Under the pieces are notes generated by a model that saw only the letters and a list, made by a program, of their open reading frames with translations, was not told where the DNA came from and searched no databases. Shown piece after piece: positions 26,711-35,557 of a DNA stretch of 64,000 nt. Position 1 is the first letter of the stretch. Each line of letters opens with the position of its first letter. A program made the translations under genes and the position numbers. The stretch is from Bifidobacterium apousia (lineage in GTDB: Bacteria; Actinomycetota; Actinomycetes; Actinomycetales; Bifidobacteriaceae), in NCBI RefSeq assembly GCF_007559275.1, contig NZ_VMHK01000001.1, forward strand, positions 248,001 through 312,000, in the 5' to 3' direction.

Positions 26711-27526
26711 ATGAGAATCGCGCGTTTTTCCTACAAGGACACCCCACGATACGCCTTTGTCCAAACTGACAAGCAGGACGGCAAGGACTACCTGGTCGAG
26801 CTGAGCGGCTACCCCCTGACCGGCCAGCAGGTCGAGCCCACCGGCAAGCGCTACCCCCTGGACGACGAGGATGTGCGGCTGCTGGCTCCGGTCATCCCTT
26901 CCAAGATTTACGGGGCAGCCAAGAACTACCGCGCCCACGCCGCCTACATGGCCGAGCATGGTCAGTCCCCGAACCCGGAGCCTCCGGAAAAGCTCATGCT
27001 CTTCATGAAGCCTTCCACCTCGGTCATCGGCCCTGACGATCCCATCGTCAAGCCTTCCTACAGTAAGGACATGAACTACGTGCCCGAGGTTGCCGTCGTT
27101 ATCGGCAGGATGGCCCGGAAGGTGAGCGTCAACGAGGCCATGGACCATGTGCTGGGCTATACCTGCGTCAACGACGTGACCCTGCGCGATCTGCAGAAGA
27201 ACGACCCCATGTGGACCCGCTGCAAGGGCTTTGACACCGCCTGCCCGCTTGGGCCTTGGATCGAGACCGACCTGGACTATCGGGATGCGAAGATCTCCTT
27301 CAAGCTCAACGGAGAAGAGGTGCCCGGGGCCAGCGGCACCACCGCCAACCTGATCCATTCCATTCCTGAGCAGATCGCTTTCATCTCCAGCTTTGCCACC
27401 CTGCTGCCCGGCGATGTCATCATGACCGGTACCCCTAACGCCACAGGTTCGTTGAAAAACCGCGACGAGGCCACGGTCCAGGTGGAGGGAATCGGCTACC
27501 TGCGCAATGTGGTCATCGACGAGTAG
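26711..27526 (+). CDS. Fumarylacetoacetate-hydrolase-family protein
   Basis: A 271-residue enzyme of the FAH/2-keto-3-deoxy hydrolase group. It contains SKIYGAAKNYRAHAAYMAE, then PEVAVVIGRMARKVS (metal-ligand Glu), GYTCVNDVTLRDLQ, FDTACPLGPWIETD, and ends with LLPGDVIMTGTPNATG. Members cleave C-C bonds in acylpyruvates or decarboxylate oxaloacetate; the genome context gives no pathway, and oxaloacetate decarboxylase or acylpyruvase activity is the more likely housekeeping role. The start is supported by the -10 hexamer just upstream, which implies a leaderless mRNA. Confidence 0.9.
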   Translation: MRIARFSYKDTPRYAFVQTDKQDGKDYLVELSGYPLTGQQVEPTGKRYPLDDEDVRLLAPVIPSKIYGAAKNYRAHAAYMAEHGQSPNPEPPEKLMLFMKPSTSVIGPDDPIVKPSYSKDMNYVPEVAVVIGRMARKVSVNEAMDHVLGYTCVNDVTLRDLQKNDPMWTRCKGFDTACPLGPWIETDLDYRDAKISFKLNGEEVPGASGTTANLIHSIPEQIAFISSFATLLPGDVIMTGTPNATGSLKNRDEATVQVEGIGYLRNVVIDE

Positions 27527-27556
27527 CCAAAAACAGTAAAACACGCAAGGTAAAAA

Positions 27557-27577
27557 CTTGAGTCGTTTAGGCTCAAG
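27557..27577 (+). promoter_or_regulatory. HAIR element (HspR operator) before clpB
   Basis: CTTGAGT-N7-GCTCAAG matches the actinobacterial HAIR consensus CTTGAGT-N7-ACTCAAG with one difference. It lies 110 bp before the clpB start, in an AT-rich promoter region. HspR with DnaK represses heat-shock genes through this element; hspR itself is not in the window. Confidence 0.88.
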
Positions 27578-27686
27578 TTTGGGAATAGGTATCCTCATTT
27601 CGCTGTTGTAGAAGACAGATGAACCCGTGACGGGGCCCGGTCGAGTGATTCGGCTAGCCCCGCCGAAGAATGTTGGAGGATGCTCT

Positions 27687-30470
27687 ATGAACGAAAACTT
27701 CACCACCATGGCTCAGCAGGCCATCGGCGATGCTATCCAGTCGGCCTCGGCGGCTGGCAACCCCCAGGTGGATGTGCTCCATTTGTTGGATTCGCTGCTG
27801 CGTCAGCAGTCCGGGGTGGTGCCTGGACTGATCCAGGCGGCCGGTGGCGACAGCCAACGAGTCGGAGCCGAGGTCCGTCAGGCCCTGGTGGCTCTGCCGT
27901 CGGCCAGCGGATCCACGGCCTCCCAGCCCGATGCCAGTCGTCAGCTCAGCATGGCCCTGGCCCAGGCGGAGAAGGAAATGCAGGCCATGGGGGACGAGTA
28001 CGTCTCTACCGAGCATCTGCTCATTGCCATCGCTCAGGGTCCCTCGCAGGCCGCCGATATTCTGAATCGGAACGGTCTGCAGGCCGATACCCTGCGCAAG
28101 GCCGTGCCCCAGGTGCGCGGCGGCGCCAAGGTGACCAGCCCGGATGCCGAGGGTACCTACAAGGCCCTGGAGAAGTACTCCACCGATCTGACTGCCCAGG
28201 CCAAGGAGGGCAAGCTGGACCCGGTCATCGGCAGGGACCAGGAGATTCGTCGTGTCATGCAGATCCTGTCCCGGCGGACCAAGAACAACCCCGTCCTTAT
28301 CGGCGAGCCCGGTGTGGGCAAGACCGCTGTGGTCGAGGGTCTGGCCGAGCGCATCGTGGCCGGTGACGTACCTACCACCCTGCAGGGCAAGAGGCTGATC
28401 TCCCTGGATCTGAGTTCCATGGTGGCTGGCAGCAAGTACCGGGGCGAATTCGAGGAGCGCCTCAAGGCCGTCCTCAATGAGATCAAGAGCGCCAACGGTC
28501 AGGTCATCACCTTCATCGATGAGATCCACACCATCGTCGGGGCTGGTGCTGCCGAGGGATCCATGGATGCGGGCAACATGCTCAAGCCCATGCTGGCCAG
28601 GGGTGAACTGCGCCTGATTGGCGCCACCACCCTGGACGAGTACCGTGAGAACATCGAGAAGGACCCGGCTCTGGAGCGCCGCTTCCAGCAGGTCTTCGTG
28701 GGTGAGCCCTCCGTGGAGGATACCGTGGCCATCCTGCGTGGCCTCAAGCAGCGTTACGAGGCCCACCACAAGGTGACCATCGGGGATGATGCCCTGGTCG
28801 CGGCAGCTACGCTGTCCAACCGGTACATCTCTGGTCGTCAGCTGCCGGACAAGGCCATCGACCTGGTTGACGAGGCCGCTGCCCACCTGCGGATGGAGCT
28901 GGACTCTCAGCCTGAGGAGATCGACGAGCTTCAACGTCGTGTCACCCGTCTGGAGATGGAGGAGATGCAGCTGAAGAAGGCCGATGACCCGGCCTCCAAG
29001 GACCGTCTGAGCAAGCTGCAGGCCGAGCTGGCGGACTCCCGCGAGAAGCTGGGGGGTCTCAAGGCCCGTTGGGAGAATGAGAAGGCTGGCCATAACAAGG
29101 TCGGCGACCTGCGCGCCCAGCTGGATGCCAAGAGGGTCGAAGCTGACAAGGCCACCCGTGAGGGCGACCTGGAGAAGGCTTCCCGCATCCTCTATGGAGA
29201 GATCCCCGGCATTCGCAAGCAGCTGGCCCAGGCGGAGAACGCGGCCGAGCAGGCCAAGAATACCGCCAACGATGCGGGTCCCGATGGGGCTGACATCGCC
29301 GGCGGTCCGGCGCAGGAGCCCATGGTTCCCGACCATGTTGATGCGGATTCCGTGGCGGAGATCGTCTCTGACTGGACTGGGATTCCCGTAGGACGGCTCA
29401 TGGAGGGCGAGAACGAGAAGCTCCTGCATATGGAGGACTACCTGGGCAAGCGGGTGGTCGGCCAGCAGGAGGCCATCCATGCGGTATCCGACGCGGTCCG
29501 GCGCTCGCGTGCCGGCATCGCCGACCCTGACAGGCCTACCGGATCCTTCATGTTCCTGGGCCCCACTGGAGTAGGCAAGACGGAGCTGGCCAAGGCCCTG
29601 GCCGACTTCCTCTTCGACGACGAGAAGGCCATGGTCCGCATCGATATGTCAGAGTACATGGAGAAGGCCTCGGTCTCTCGTCTGATCGGCGCTGCCCCCG
29701 GCTACGTGGGCTATGAGGAGGGTGGTCAGCTGACCGAGGCCGTGCGTAGGCGGCCCTACTCGGTGGTCCTCTTCGACGAGGTGGAGAAGGCCAACCCTGA
29801 GGTCTTCGACCTGCTCCTGCAGGTTTTGGACGACGGCAGGCTGACCGATGGCCAGGGCAGGACGGTGGACTTCAAGAACACCATCCTGATCATGACCTCC
29901 AACCTGGGCTCGCAGTTCCTGGTTCGGGACGACCTGGACGAGGAGGGCAAGCGCAAGGCGGTCATGGATGCCGTGCACGCCAACTTCAAGCCTGAGTTCA
30001 TCAACCGGCTGGACGATCTGGTCATCTTCCATCCGCTGACCCGCGACGAGCTGGGTTCCATTGTGAACATCCAGGTCAAGCAGGTGGCCCAGCGGCTGAC
30101 CGACCGGCGCATCACCCTTGATGTCACCGACTCTGCTAGGGAGTGGCTGGCCAACATGGGCTATGACCCGGCCTTCGGCGCTCGTCCCTTGCGTCGGCTG
30201 GTGCAGACCGAGGTGGGCGATCAGCTGGCCAGGATGCTGCTGGCTGGCAAGGTTCACGACGGCGACACGGTTCTGGTGGACCAGACCGGCGGCGACCACC
30301 TGGAGCTGACCGCCTGGCCCACCGAGAATCTGGTGGACGACTCGGTCACGGTCGACGATGTGACGGCTGATGGCGATGCCGATGCTGATGCCGGCGATGG
30401 CGGACGCGATGGTGGCCGTGGCCGTCATGCCGCTCGTGGCGACGATCAGGATGAGGCCCAGTCTCGCTGA
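27687..30470 (+). CDS. clpB: ATP-dependent disaggregase ClpB
   Basis: A 927-residue Hsp100 chaperone that works with DnaK to dissolve aggregates. Order of domains: N-terminal repeat domain (about 1-145); first AAA+ with [13 protein letters not shown] and a Walker [11 protein letters not shown]; a long coiled-coil middle domain (about 395-545) that marks ClpB rather than ClpC; second AAA+ with [14 protein letters not shown] and [10 protein letters not shown]; small C-terminal domain. About 50 residues after the conserved end form a tail first rich in Asp, then Gly/Arg. Between the middle domain and the second AAA+ there is an Ala/Gly-rich stretch. ATG 27687 follows TTGGAGG; the upstream frame is non-homologous. 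Control by HspR is indicated by the HAIR element. Confidence 0.97.
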   Translation: MNENFTTMAQQAIGDAIQSASAAGNPQVDVLHLLDSLLRQQSGVVPGLIQAAGGDSQRVGAEVRQALVALPSASGSTASQPDASRQLSMALAQAEKEMQAMGDEYVSTEHLLIAIAQGPSQAADILNRNGLQADTLRKAVPQVRGGAKVTSPDAEGTYKALEKYSTDLTAQAKEGKLDPVIGRDQEIRRVMQILSRRTKNNPVLIGEPGVGKTAVVEGLAERIVAGDVPTTLQGKRLISLDLSSMVAGSKYRGEFEERLKAVLNEIKSANGQVITFIDEIHTIVGAGAAEGSMDAGNMLKPMLARGELRLIGATTLDEYRENIEKDPALERRFQQVFVGEPSVEDTVAILRGLKQRYEAHHKVTIGDDALVAAATLSNRYISGRQLPDKAIDLVDEAAAHLRMELDSQPEEIDELQRRVTRLEMEEMQLKKADDPASKDRLSKLQAELADSREKLGGLKARWENEKAGHNKVGDLRAQLDAKRVEADKATREGDLEKASRILYGEIPGIRKQLAQAENAAEQAKNTANDAGPDGADIAGGPAQEPMVPDHVDADSVAEIVSDWTGIPVGRLMEGENEKLLHMEDYLGKRVVGQQEAIHAVSDAVRRSRAGIADPDRPTGSFMFLGPTGVGKTELAKALADFLFDDEKAMVRIDMSEYMEKASVSRLIGAAPGYVGYEEGGQLTEAVRRRPYSVVLFDEVEKANPEVFDLLLQVLDDGRLTDGQGRTVDFKNTILIMTSNLGSQFLVRDDLDEEGKRKAVMDAVHANFKPEFINRLDDLVIFHPLTRDELGSIVNIQVKQVAQRLTDRRITLDVTDSAREWLANMGYDPAFGARPLRRLVQTEVGDQLARMLLAGKVHDGDTVLVDQTGGDHLELTAWPTENLVDDSVTVDDVTADGDADADAGDGGRDGGRGRHAARGDDQDEAQSR

Positions 30471-30479
30471 GATCAATTA

Positions 30480-30514
30480 GGGTCGGCACCGGGGATAATC
30501 CCCGGTGCCGACCC
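30480..30514 (+). terminator. Terminator of clpB
   Basis: A perfect 15-bp stem (30480-30494 with 30500-30514) with a 5-nt loop is followed by TTTT. It also separates clpB from the convergent P-type ATPase gene that ends at 30549. Confidence 0.92.
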
Positions 30515-30548
30515 TTTTGGTATATCGCCTACTGTGCTCTATGGGGAT

Positions 30549-32612
30549 TCAGTCCATGGCGGCCGCCGGATCCTGGCCCTCTTGCATGGATTCCCACTGG
30601 CTGTCGACGATGACCTGGGGTCGCCGTGCCGCGACCGTCGGAAGTTGGTCCGTGTCGATCAGGGCGAGGCGCAGCCAGCGGCGGCGCAGGTGCCGCAGCC
30701 GGTGTAGACGACGAACGTTGAGCATGGCCAGAATGGTGGACAGGGCCCCTGTCACTGCCGCGATCATGGGGTTGAGCATCCAGCCAAGGAAAGGTTGGCA
30801 AATTCCGGTGGCAACGACCAGGGCGATGATGTTGTAGACAGTGGACCAGGTCAGGTTCTGCCTGATGACCTGGGTTGTGGCCCGGCTCAGTTCTATGGCC
30901 CTGCCGGTTCCGTCCAGATCGCCCTGGTGCAGGATGAGATCCGGTTGCATCGGGTCTGTACCGTCCGCATCTGCCTGAAGCTGGGGACCCAGAGCGATGC
31001 TTACTCGGGCCTTGTCTGTCAGCTCATGATCGGCGGTTGTCGCAGCTGCCAAAGCCACTAGTCTGGTTCGGCCCTGTTCCCCGGTGGAGGTGGCGTTTTG
31101 TCCAGTCCGATCCGCCGGAACGCCCCTGCTGGTCCGGGTCAGATCGTGGTTGAGTCTATCCATGCATTCGCGTTTGCGCTCGGGTGTCAGCTGGGTGATC
31201 AACATGTCCACGCCAGCCTGACGGGCTGCACGCTCAATCCTGTCGTCCGGCTGGCGGCTTCCATCCAGGATCAGGCTGCTTACCCGCAGGGCGCGTAGAT
31301 GGGTGGCGGTTCGGGTCAGGGATTCCGTATGCACCCCTTGGCCCTCCGAGTCGTCGGGGTCCAGTAGAGAGGAGTCGTCCAGAATCAGGGTCCGCACCCG
31401 GCCCAGGCGGTTCATGGCTCGTGGCGAGGTGAAGAGCAGGCCGTGGGCCAGGCCCGTCTCCAGACTGGTTCGGAAGGCCATGGGGATGGTCATGGCTGCG
31501 ACAGCAGGGCAGGCGATGGTCAGCACGCAGACGGCATTGCCTACAGCATGGGCCAGGTGGGGCTGCGGACCCAGCATGAGCCAGAGCATGAAGGCCCAGA
31601 CAGCCAGGATCATGATCATGGCGATGGCTGTGTGGACGATCCGATCCATCCTGCGCATGTCCGGGGATCGCTCGACCAGGGCCTGGGGGATGATCTTCGC
31701 GAGCCTGGCTGCGTAGGTGTTGTCGCCGACAGCATCAGCGCGAATGGACAGTCGGCCCTCCAGAATCATGCTGGAGGCCAGGATCCGGTCGCCGGGCCCG
31801 CATGGCCGGGGTCTGTCACCGCCTGTCAGCTCGCTGTCGTCCACCAGGGCCGACCCTGATTCCACAACTCCGTCAGCAGCGGGCCGCTCACCTGTGCGTA
31901 CCAGGAGCAGATCGCCTGGGCGGATCCGGTCACGTGCAAGGATCTGGGCGGGGATGGATTGCGGATGTTCCGGATCGGCTACCAGGCCTGAGGCTGGCCG
32001 TATCTCCGTCAGGTGGTTCAACGAGGCCACCAAGGAGGCTTCCATTCTGGTGCCGATGACCCGAGCCAGCAAGAGGAGGGTGATGACCACGCCGATCAGA
32101 TCGAAGTAGGGGGATCGGGAGCCTTCCGGCAGCTGGGATCCGGCTAGGCAGGTGACCAGGCTGTACAGGTAGGCCAGGCTTGTGGCCAGCATGGCCAGGA
32201 GGTCGGGGCTGCAGCGGTGCTCGGTCATGGCCTTCCAGCCGTCCGTGAGTATTCCACGGCCGCAGTAGAAGAAGACTGGAGTTATCAGAATAGCCTGCAC
32301 CCAGGGGCTGGTCAGCCAAGAGGGTAGCAAATCGGGGCCGAAACGATCGAACAGATCCAGAACCAGGACGGGCGCGGTGAGCAGGGCGCTGACGATGGTC
32401 GGCCTGATCAGACGATGACCGCGGGAGTCCAGATCGGCCCCCCACCTGCCCCAATCCTCGGGATCGCGCCAAGCACGGTTGGCTGGGGAGCCCGTGCCTG
32501 CATCCTGGCCATGGACATGAGCCGACGGCATAAGGAAGTACCAGATGATCAGCCAGGTGACCGCACAGGCCACGACCAGATCGGCTATCGCCAGGAAGAT
32601 ATCGATACCCAC
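30549..32612 (-). CDS. Catalytically degenerate P1B-type ATPase homologue
   Basis: A 687-residue membrane protein with the layout of heavy-metal P-type ATPases: about five N-terminal hydrophobic segments, an actuator-like domain (about 195-310), two helices with TIACPAVAAMTIP where CPC is usual, and two C-terminal helices. Every catalytic signature is lost. The actuator TGES reads TGGD (263-266). The phosphorylation motif DKTGT reads LDDSS (about 411-415). The P-domain TGD reads LDGS, and GDGxND reads AAATTAD. The distance between the last two former motifs and LDDSS is too short to hold a nucleotide-binding domain. The frame is intact for 2 kb. GTG 32612 has AAGGAG 5 nt upstream; a TTG start at 32636 is also open. 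Transport by ATP hydrolysis looks impossible; sensing or scaffolding are guesses. Confidence 0.8.
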   Translation of the reverse strand: MGIDIFLAIADLVVACAVTWLIIWYFLMPSAHVHGQDAGTGSPANRAWRDPEDWGRWGADLDSRGHRLIRPTIVSALLTAPVLVLDLFDRFGPDLLPSWLTSPWVQAILITPVFFYCGRGILTDGWKAMTEHRCSPDLLAMLATSLAYLYSLVTCLAGSQLPEGSRSPYFDLIGVVITLLLLARVIGTRMEASLVASLNHLTEIRPASGLVADPEHPQSIPAQILARDRIRPGDLLLVRTGERPAADGVVESGSALVDDSELTGGDRPRPCGPGDRILASSMILEGRLSIRADAVGDNTYAARLAKIIPQALVERSPDMRRMDRIVHTAIAMIMILAVWAFMLWLMLGPQPHLAHAVGNAVCVLTIACPAVAAMTIPMAFRTSLETGLAHGLLFTSPRAMNRLGRVRTLILDDSSLLDPDDSEGQGVHTESLTRTATHLRALRVSSLILDGSRQPDDRIERAARQAGVDMLITQLTPERKRECMDRLNHDLTRTSRGVPADRTGQNATSTGEQGRTRLVALAAATTADHELTDKARVSIALGPQLQADADGTDPMQPDLILHQGDLDGTGRAIELSRATTQVIRQNLTWSTVYNIIALVVATGICQPFLGWMLNPMIAAVTGALSTILAMLNVRRLHRLRHLRRRWLRLALIDTDQLPTVAARRPQVIVDSQWESMQEGQDPAAAMD

Positions 32613-32737
32613 GGATCTCCTTCGGTCTTGCTCCAACCCCTTGATATTTCCTATTCTGCCCGTCGTCGGGGCCTGGCACTGGTTTCAAGGCCGATTCCTT
32701 GCGGAAAAAACGAATTTTCGGACTACCGTCGACAGCC

Positions 32738-32750
32738 TGCCGGGCCGGCA
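32738..32750. promoter_or_regulatory. Palindrome in the divergent P-ATPase/rmuC region
   Basis: TGCCGG-G-CCGGCA is a perfect 13-bp palindrome midway between the two divergent genes. A protein-binding site is possible; a GC-rich coincidence is equally so. Confidence 0.3.
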
Positions 32751-32780
32751 CGACCTTGGGGTCCAGCCTTGGGGGTTTAC

Positions 32781-32796
32781 TAGAACATATGTTCGA
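32781..32796 (+). promoter_or_regulatory. LexA (SOS) box-like palindrome over the rmuC start
   Basis: TAGAAC-ATAT-GTTCGA differs at one base from the actinobacterial/Gram-positive LexA consensus TCGAAC-N4-GTTCGA, and its core GAACATATGTTC is a perfect 12-bp palindrome. It overlaps the predicted rmuC start codon (32789). RmuC is linked to DNA recombination, so DNA-damage control makes sense. Confidence 0.65.
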
Positions 32797-34141
32797 TTCT
32801 ACGTCATCAGTGGTCATGGTGGTGTTTCTCCTGCTGATCGGTATGGTCCTGGGAGGGTTGGCCGGGTATGCCCTGGGTCGTACCCAGGGCCGCAGGGCCG
32901 TCGGCATGGGGTCTGATAGCCAGGTGGATGAGCTGCGCTCGCAGCTGGATCAGGCCCAGGACCGGCTCCATGGATCCGAGGCGGCCTTGGTGGAGGCTCG
33001 GACCAAGGTGGATGGCCTGAACCGCGAACTCTCCTTTGTCAAATCCCAGCTGGCCCAGGCCCAGCAGGCCGAGCAGATCAGAATCGAGCAGGAGCGTCGC
33101 CGTGCCCAGGCTCAGGAGGAGGAGAAACGGCGCAGGCAGGCTCAGAATCTGGAGGAGGAGAGCAAGGTGCTCTCGGCCTTGGCTCCGGTACAGAAGAACC
33201 TGGATGCCCTCCAGCACAAGGTGGCCCAGATCGAGGAGGGCCGCAAACAGGAGATGGGTTCTCTGGGACAGCAGCTGAAGAGTCTGGGTGAGCAGCAGGG
33301 GAGACTGGACAAGGAGACCAGCTCCCTGGCTTCGGCCCTGCGCAACAACAAGGTGCGCGGCGCTTGGGGCGAGGCTCAGCTCAGGAATATCGTCGAGTCG
33401 GCGGGGCTCTTGGAACATGTGGATTTCGACACCCAGGTGGTGGTCACTGCCTCGGATGGACGTGTCCTGCGTCCTGACATGGTGGTTCACCTGCCTGGCG
33501 GCAAGACCATCCCCATTGATGCTAAGGCCCCCTATTCCGACTACCAGCGGGCCTGCGAGATCCCCGACACCGCTTCGGATGACGAGCTGCACCGCCGGGA
33601 CGAACTGCTCAAGGCGCATGCCCGGGCCCTGCGCGAGCATGTCAAGGCCCTGGCCGACAAGGAGTACTGGAACGCCTTCGAAACGGCCCCGGACTTCGTG
33701 GTGGCCTTCATCCCCAACGATTCCCTTCTGCAGGCCGCCCTGGAGGTGGACCCCACCCTGATGGACGATGCCTTTGCGCAGAAGGTGGCCCTGACCTCGC
33801 CGGTGACCCTCTGGGCTGTGCTCAAGTCGGTGGCCTACGCCTGGCAGCAGCAGAACCTGTCCGAGGACGCCCGCACCCTCTTCACGCTCACCCACGAGCT
33901 CTATGACCGCTTTGTGGTTCTGGGCGATCGGGCCAACAAACTGGGGCGCTCCATCACTGCCACGGTGACTGCCTACAACAAGTTCGCCTCCTCCTTGGAG
34001 TCGCGGGTTCTGGTCACCGCCCGCAAGCTGCAGCAGATGGATCCTGCCAAGGTCATCGATTCGGTCGATATGATCGATTCGGACAAGGGCAACATCAGAG
34101 AGCTGACGGCTCCGGAGGTTCTTTCCGACCAAGGGCAGTGA
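32789..34141 (+). CDS. rmuC: RmuC-family DNA recombination protein
   Basis: A 450-residue membrane-anchored protein. An N-terminal helix (about 9-30) is followed by a long coiled coil rich in Gln, Glu and Arg (about 45-185) and then the RmuC nuclease-like domain: ALRNNKVRGAWGEAQLRNIVESAGLLEHVDF, then LRPDMVVHLPGGKTIPIDAKAPYSDY, whose D and DAK residues fit a PD-(D/E)XK-type core. Escherichia coli RmuC limits inversion between short inverted repeats. ATG 32789 lies inside the LexA-like box; ATG 32816, ten codons later, would spare the operator but cut into the membrane helix. It probably heads a set with the next four genes. Confidence 0.9.
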   Translation: MFDSTSSVVMVVFLLLIGMVLGGLAGYALGRTQGRRAVGMGSDSQVDELRSQLDQAQDRLHGSEAALVEARTKVDGLNRELSFVKSQLAQAQQAEQIRIEQERRRAQAQEEEKRRRQAQNLEEESKVLSALAPVQKNLDALQHKVAQIEEGRKQEMGSLGQQLKSLGEQQGRLDKETSSLASALRNNKVRGAWGEAQLRNIVESAGLLEHVDFDTQVVVTASDGRVLRPDMVVHLPGGKTIPIDAKAPYSDYQRACEIPDTASDDELHRRDELLKAHARALREHVKALADKEYWNAFETAPDFVVAFIPNDSLLQAALEVDPTLMDDAFAQKVALTSPVTLWAVLKSVAYAWQQQNLSEDARTLFTLTHELYDRFVVLGDRANKLGRSITATVTAYNKFASSLESRVLVTARKLQQMDPAKVIDSVDMIDSDKGNIRELTAPEVLSDQGQ

Positions 34142-34166
34142 GTATCGCTTAGGGGCCTCCGGCGCT

Positions 34167-34172
34167 AATCTG
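34167..34172 (+). promoter_or_regulatory. -10-like hexamer before the PyrE-like gene
   Basis: TAATCT ends 6 nt before ATG 34179 and no ribosome-binding site is visible, again suggesting a leaderless start internal to the gene cluster. Confidence 0.35.
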
Positions 34173-34178
34173 ATAAGC

Positions 34179-34856
34179 ATGAACGAGGCAACGAAGAGAC
34201 AAGAGGGTTCATCCTTCAGGCCCACTGGGTCGCCGGATCTGATTGGGCGCGAATCCGGAACAAACCTGCCTGAGCCTGTCGACCAGCTCCGTGCGCTCCT
34301 TGCCCAGGAGATCGGCGGGCGTCCCTTCACCGAGCTCAGCGGGGTCACCTTTCACCACCGCGGGGCCGAACTGGCCGGGCATGTTCTTCTGGACACCCTG
34401 GAAGATGCAGGATATTCGGTCGACGACTTCGATGCGGTCGGGGCGCTTACCGCTGCTGCTGTGCCACTGGCTGATGCCATGCTTCATGCAGCGGCCTCGC
34501 GCGGGCAGGATTTGGACGCCTTCGTCATGGACTTCGTCTACCCCTCCATCAAAGGCCCGTCCATCAAGGGCAGGCGCGTCATCCTGCTGGATGCTTGGCT
34601 GGGCAGGAAATCCTACGTGCAGACTTCATCCCTGGTCACCTTGGGCAAGAACAACGAGCTCAATCTTGACTGCGGGATCATCCAGCGCCAGGGCGCGGAG
34701 ACGCTGGCCATCGCTTCGCTGGTGGGCGGCCGGACAGGCGGCAGCATTCAGGTGGTCGATCCGGTGGACGGATCCCGGCAACGGCTGCCTTTCATCTGTG
34801 CCTACCAGGAGGATCAATTCGTCGGTGCGGCCGACGATTCCCCGGAGCGATCATGA
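34179..34856 (+). CDS. PyrE-like phosphoribosyltransferase-fold protein, PRPP loop degenerate
   Basis: A 225-residue protein. The middle third resembles orotate phosphoribosyltransferase: FDAVGALTAAAVPLADAML in place of the VVG-GG-P strand, and GRRVILLDAWLGRKSYVQT at about 131-149 where VLLVDDVITTGGT (the PRPP-binding loop) would be. Only the first Asp of that loop survives, so PRPP binding is doubtful. I recall similar proteins in bifidobacteria annotated as orotate phosphoribosyltransferase, but the motif does not support enzymatic activity. It overlaps the methyltransferase gene by 4 bp and follows rmuC by 37 bp. Function is unknown. Confidence 0.6.
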   Translation: MNEATKRQEGSSFRPTGSPDLIGRESGTNLPEPVDQLRALLAQEIGGRPFTELSGVTFHHRGAELAGHVLLDTLEDAGYSVDDFDAVGALTAAAVPLADAMLHAAASRGQDLDAFVMDFVYPSIKGPSIKGRRVILLDAWLGRKSYVQTSSLVTLGKNNELNLDCGIIQRQGAETLAIASLVGGRTGGSIQVVDPVDGSRQRLPFICAYQEDQFVGAADDSPERS

Positions 34857-35557
34857 GGGAGCCTGATCCAGTGACCCGAGCGGCCATGGCCTCAGATGAG
34901 CCGGTCTTCCGGCAGGTGGGGGTCGGCCCCTGGCAGGAAGAGCATCCTGAGCAGCCCATGCCGACTGACCCGCGCTATGACCGCGCACTGCTGGATCAAG
35001 GGGATCGCCGCAACGTCCTGGACCGATACCGCTACTGGAAGGTCGAGGCCATCCGGGATGACCTGGATCGCCGGGGTCGTCATGAGTTTGAGGTGGCTGT
35101 GGAGAACTGGACCCACGACTTCAATATCGGCTCCATGGTCCGCACAGCCAATGCCTTCGCCGCCAGCCGCGTCCATATCGTCGGACCTCACAAATGGAAC
35201 CGCAAGGGCTCGCTGATGACCGAGCTCTACCAGCACGTGGTCCACGACCCCGACATAGCAACCATGGCGACCGCTCTGCGAGAAGAAACAGCCAGGCAGG
35301 GGGAGTCCATGCCCCGTATGATCGCCATCGACAACGTCCCCGGGGCCGTACCCATGGAGACCTACCGCTTTCCCAGTCGCTGCCTGCTCATGTTCGGCGC
35401 TGAGGGGCCAGGGCTGTCCGAGAAGGCCTTGGAGTTGGCGGACGATGTAGTTTACATCTCCCAGTTCGGATCGGTGCGCTCCATCAACGCCGGGGCTGCG
35501 GCTGCCGTAGCCATGCACTCCTGGATCTGTCAGCATGCGGAGGTGGCAGGTCCATGA
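34853..35557 (+). CDS. SpoU/TrmH-family RNA methyltransferase
   Basis: A 234-residue SPOUT-class enzyme using S-adenosylmethionine to methylate ribose 2'-OH in rRNA or tRNA. The three motifs are present: FNIGSMVRTANAF (motif 1, about 90-102), CLLMFGAEGPGLS (motif 2) and YISQFGSVRSINAGAAAAVAMHSW (motif 3, with the trefoil knot). The target RNA cannot be assigned from sequence. The gene overlaps both neighbours by 4 bp (ATGA), so translation of the cluster is coupled. Confidence 0.92.
   Translation: MREPDPVTRAAMASDEPVFRQVGVGPWQEEHPEQPMPTDPRYDRALLDQGDRRNVLDRYRYWKVEAIRDDLDRRGRHEFEVAVENWTHDFNIGSMVRTANAFAASRVHIVGPHKWNRKGSLMTELYQHVVHDPDIATMATALREETARQGESMPRMIAIDNVPGAVPMETYRFPSRCLLMFGAEGPGLSEKALELADDVVYISQFGSVRSINAGAAAAVAMHSWICQHAEVAGP

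Noticed and set aside
27654-29480. 608-codon open frame antisense to clpB
   Set aside because: It is the mirror of a strongly biased GC-rich coding frame; it has no domain, no ribosome-binding site, and clpB is certain.
30549-32612. Annotation as a functional copper or cadmium exporter
   Set aside because: The phosphorylation, actuator, hinge and metal motifs needed for transport are all altered.
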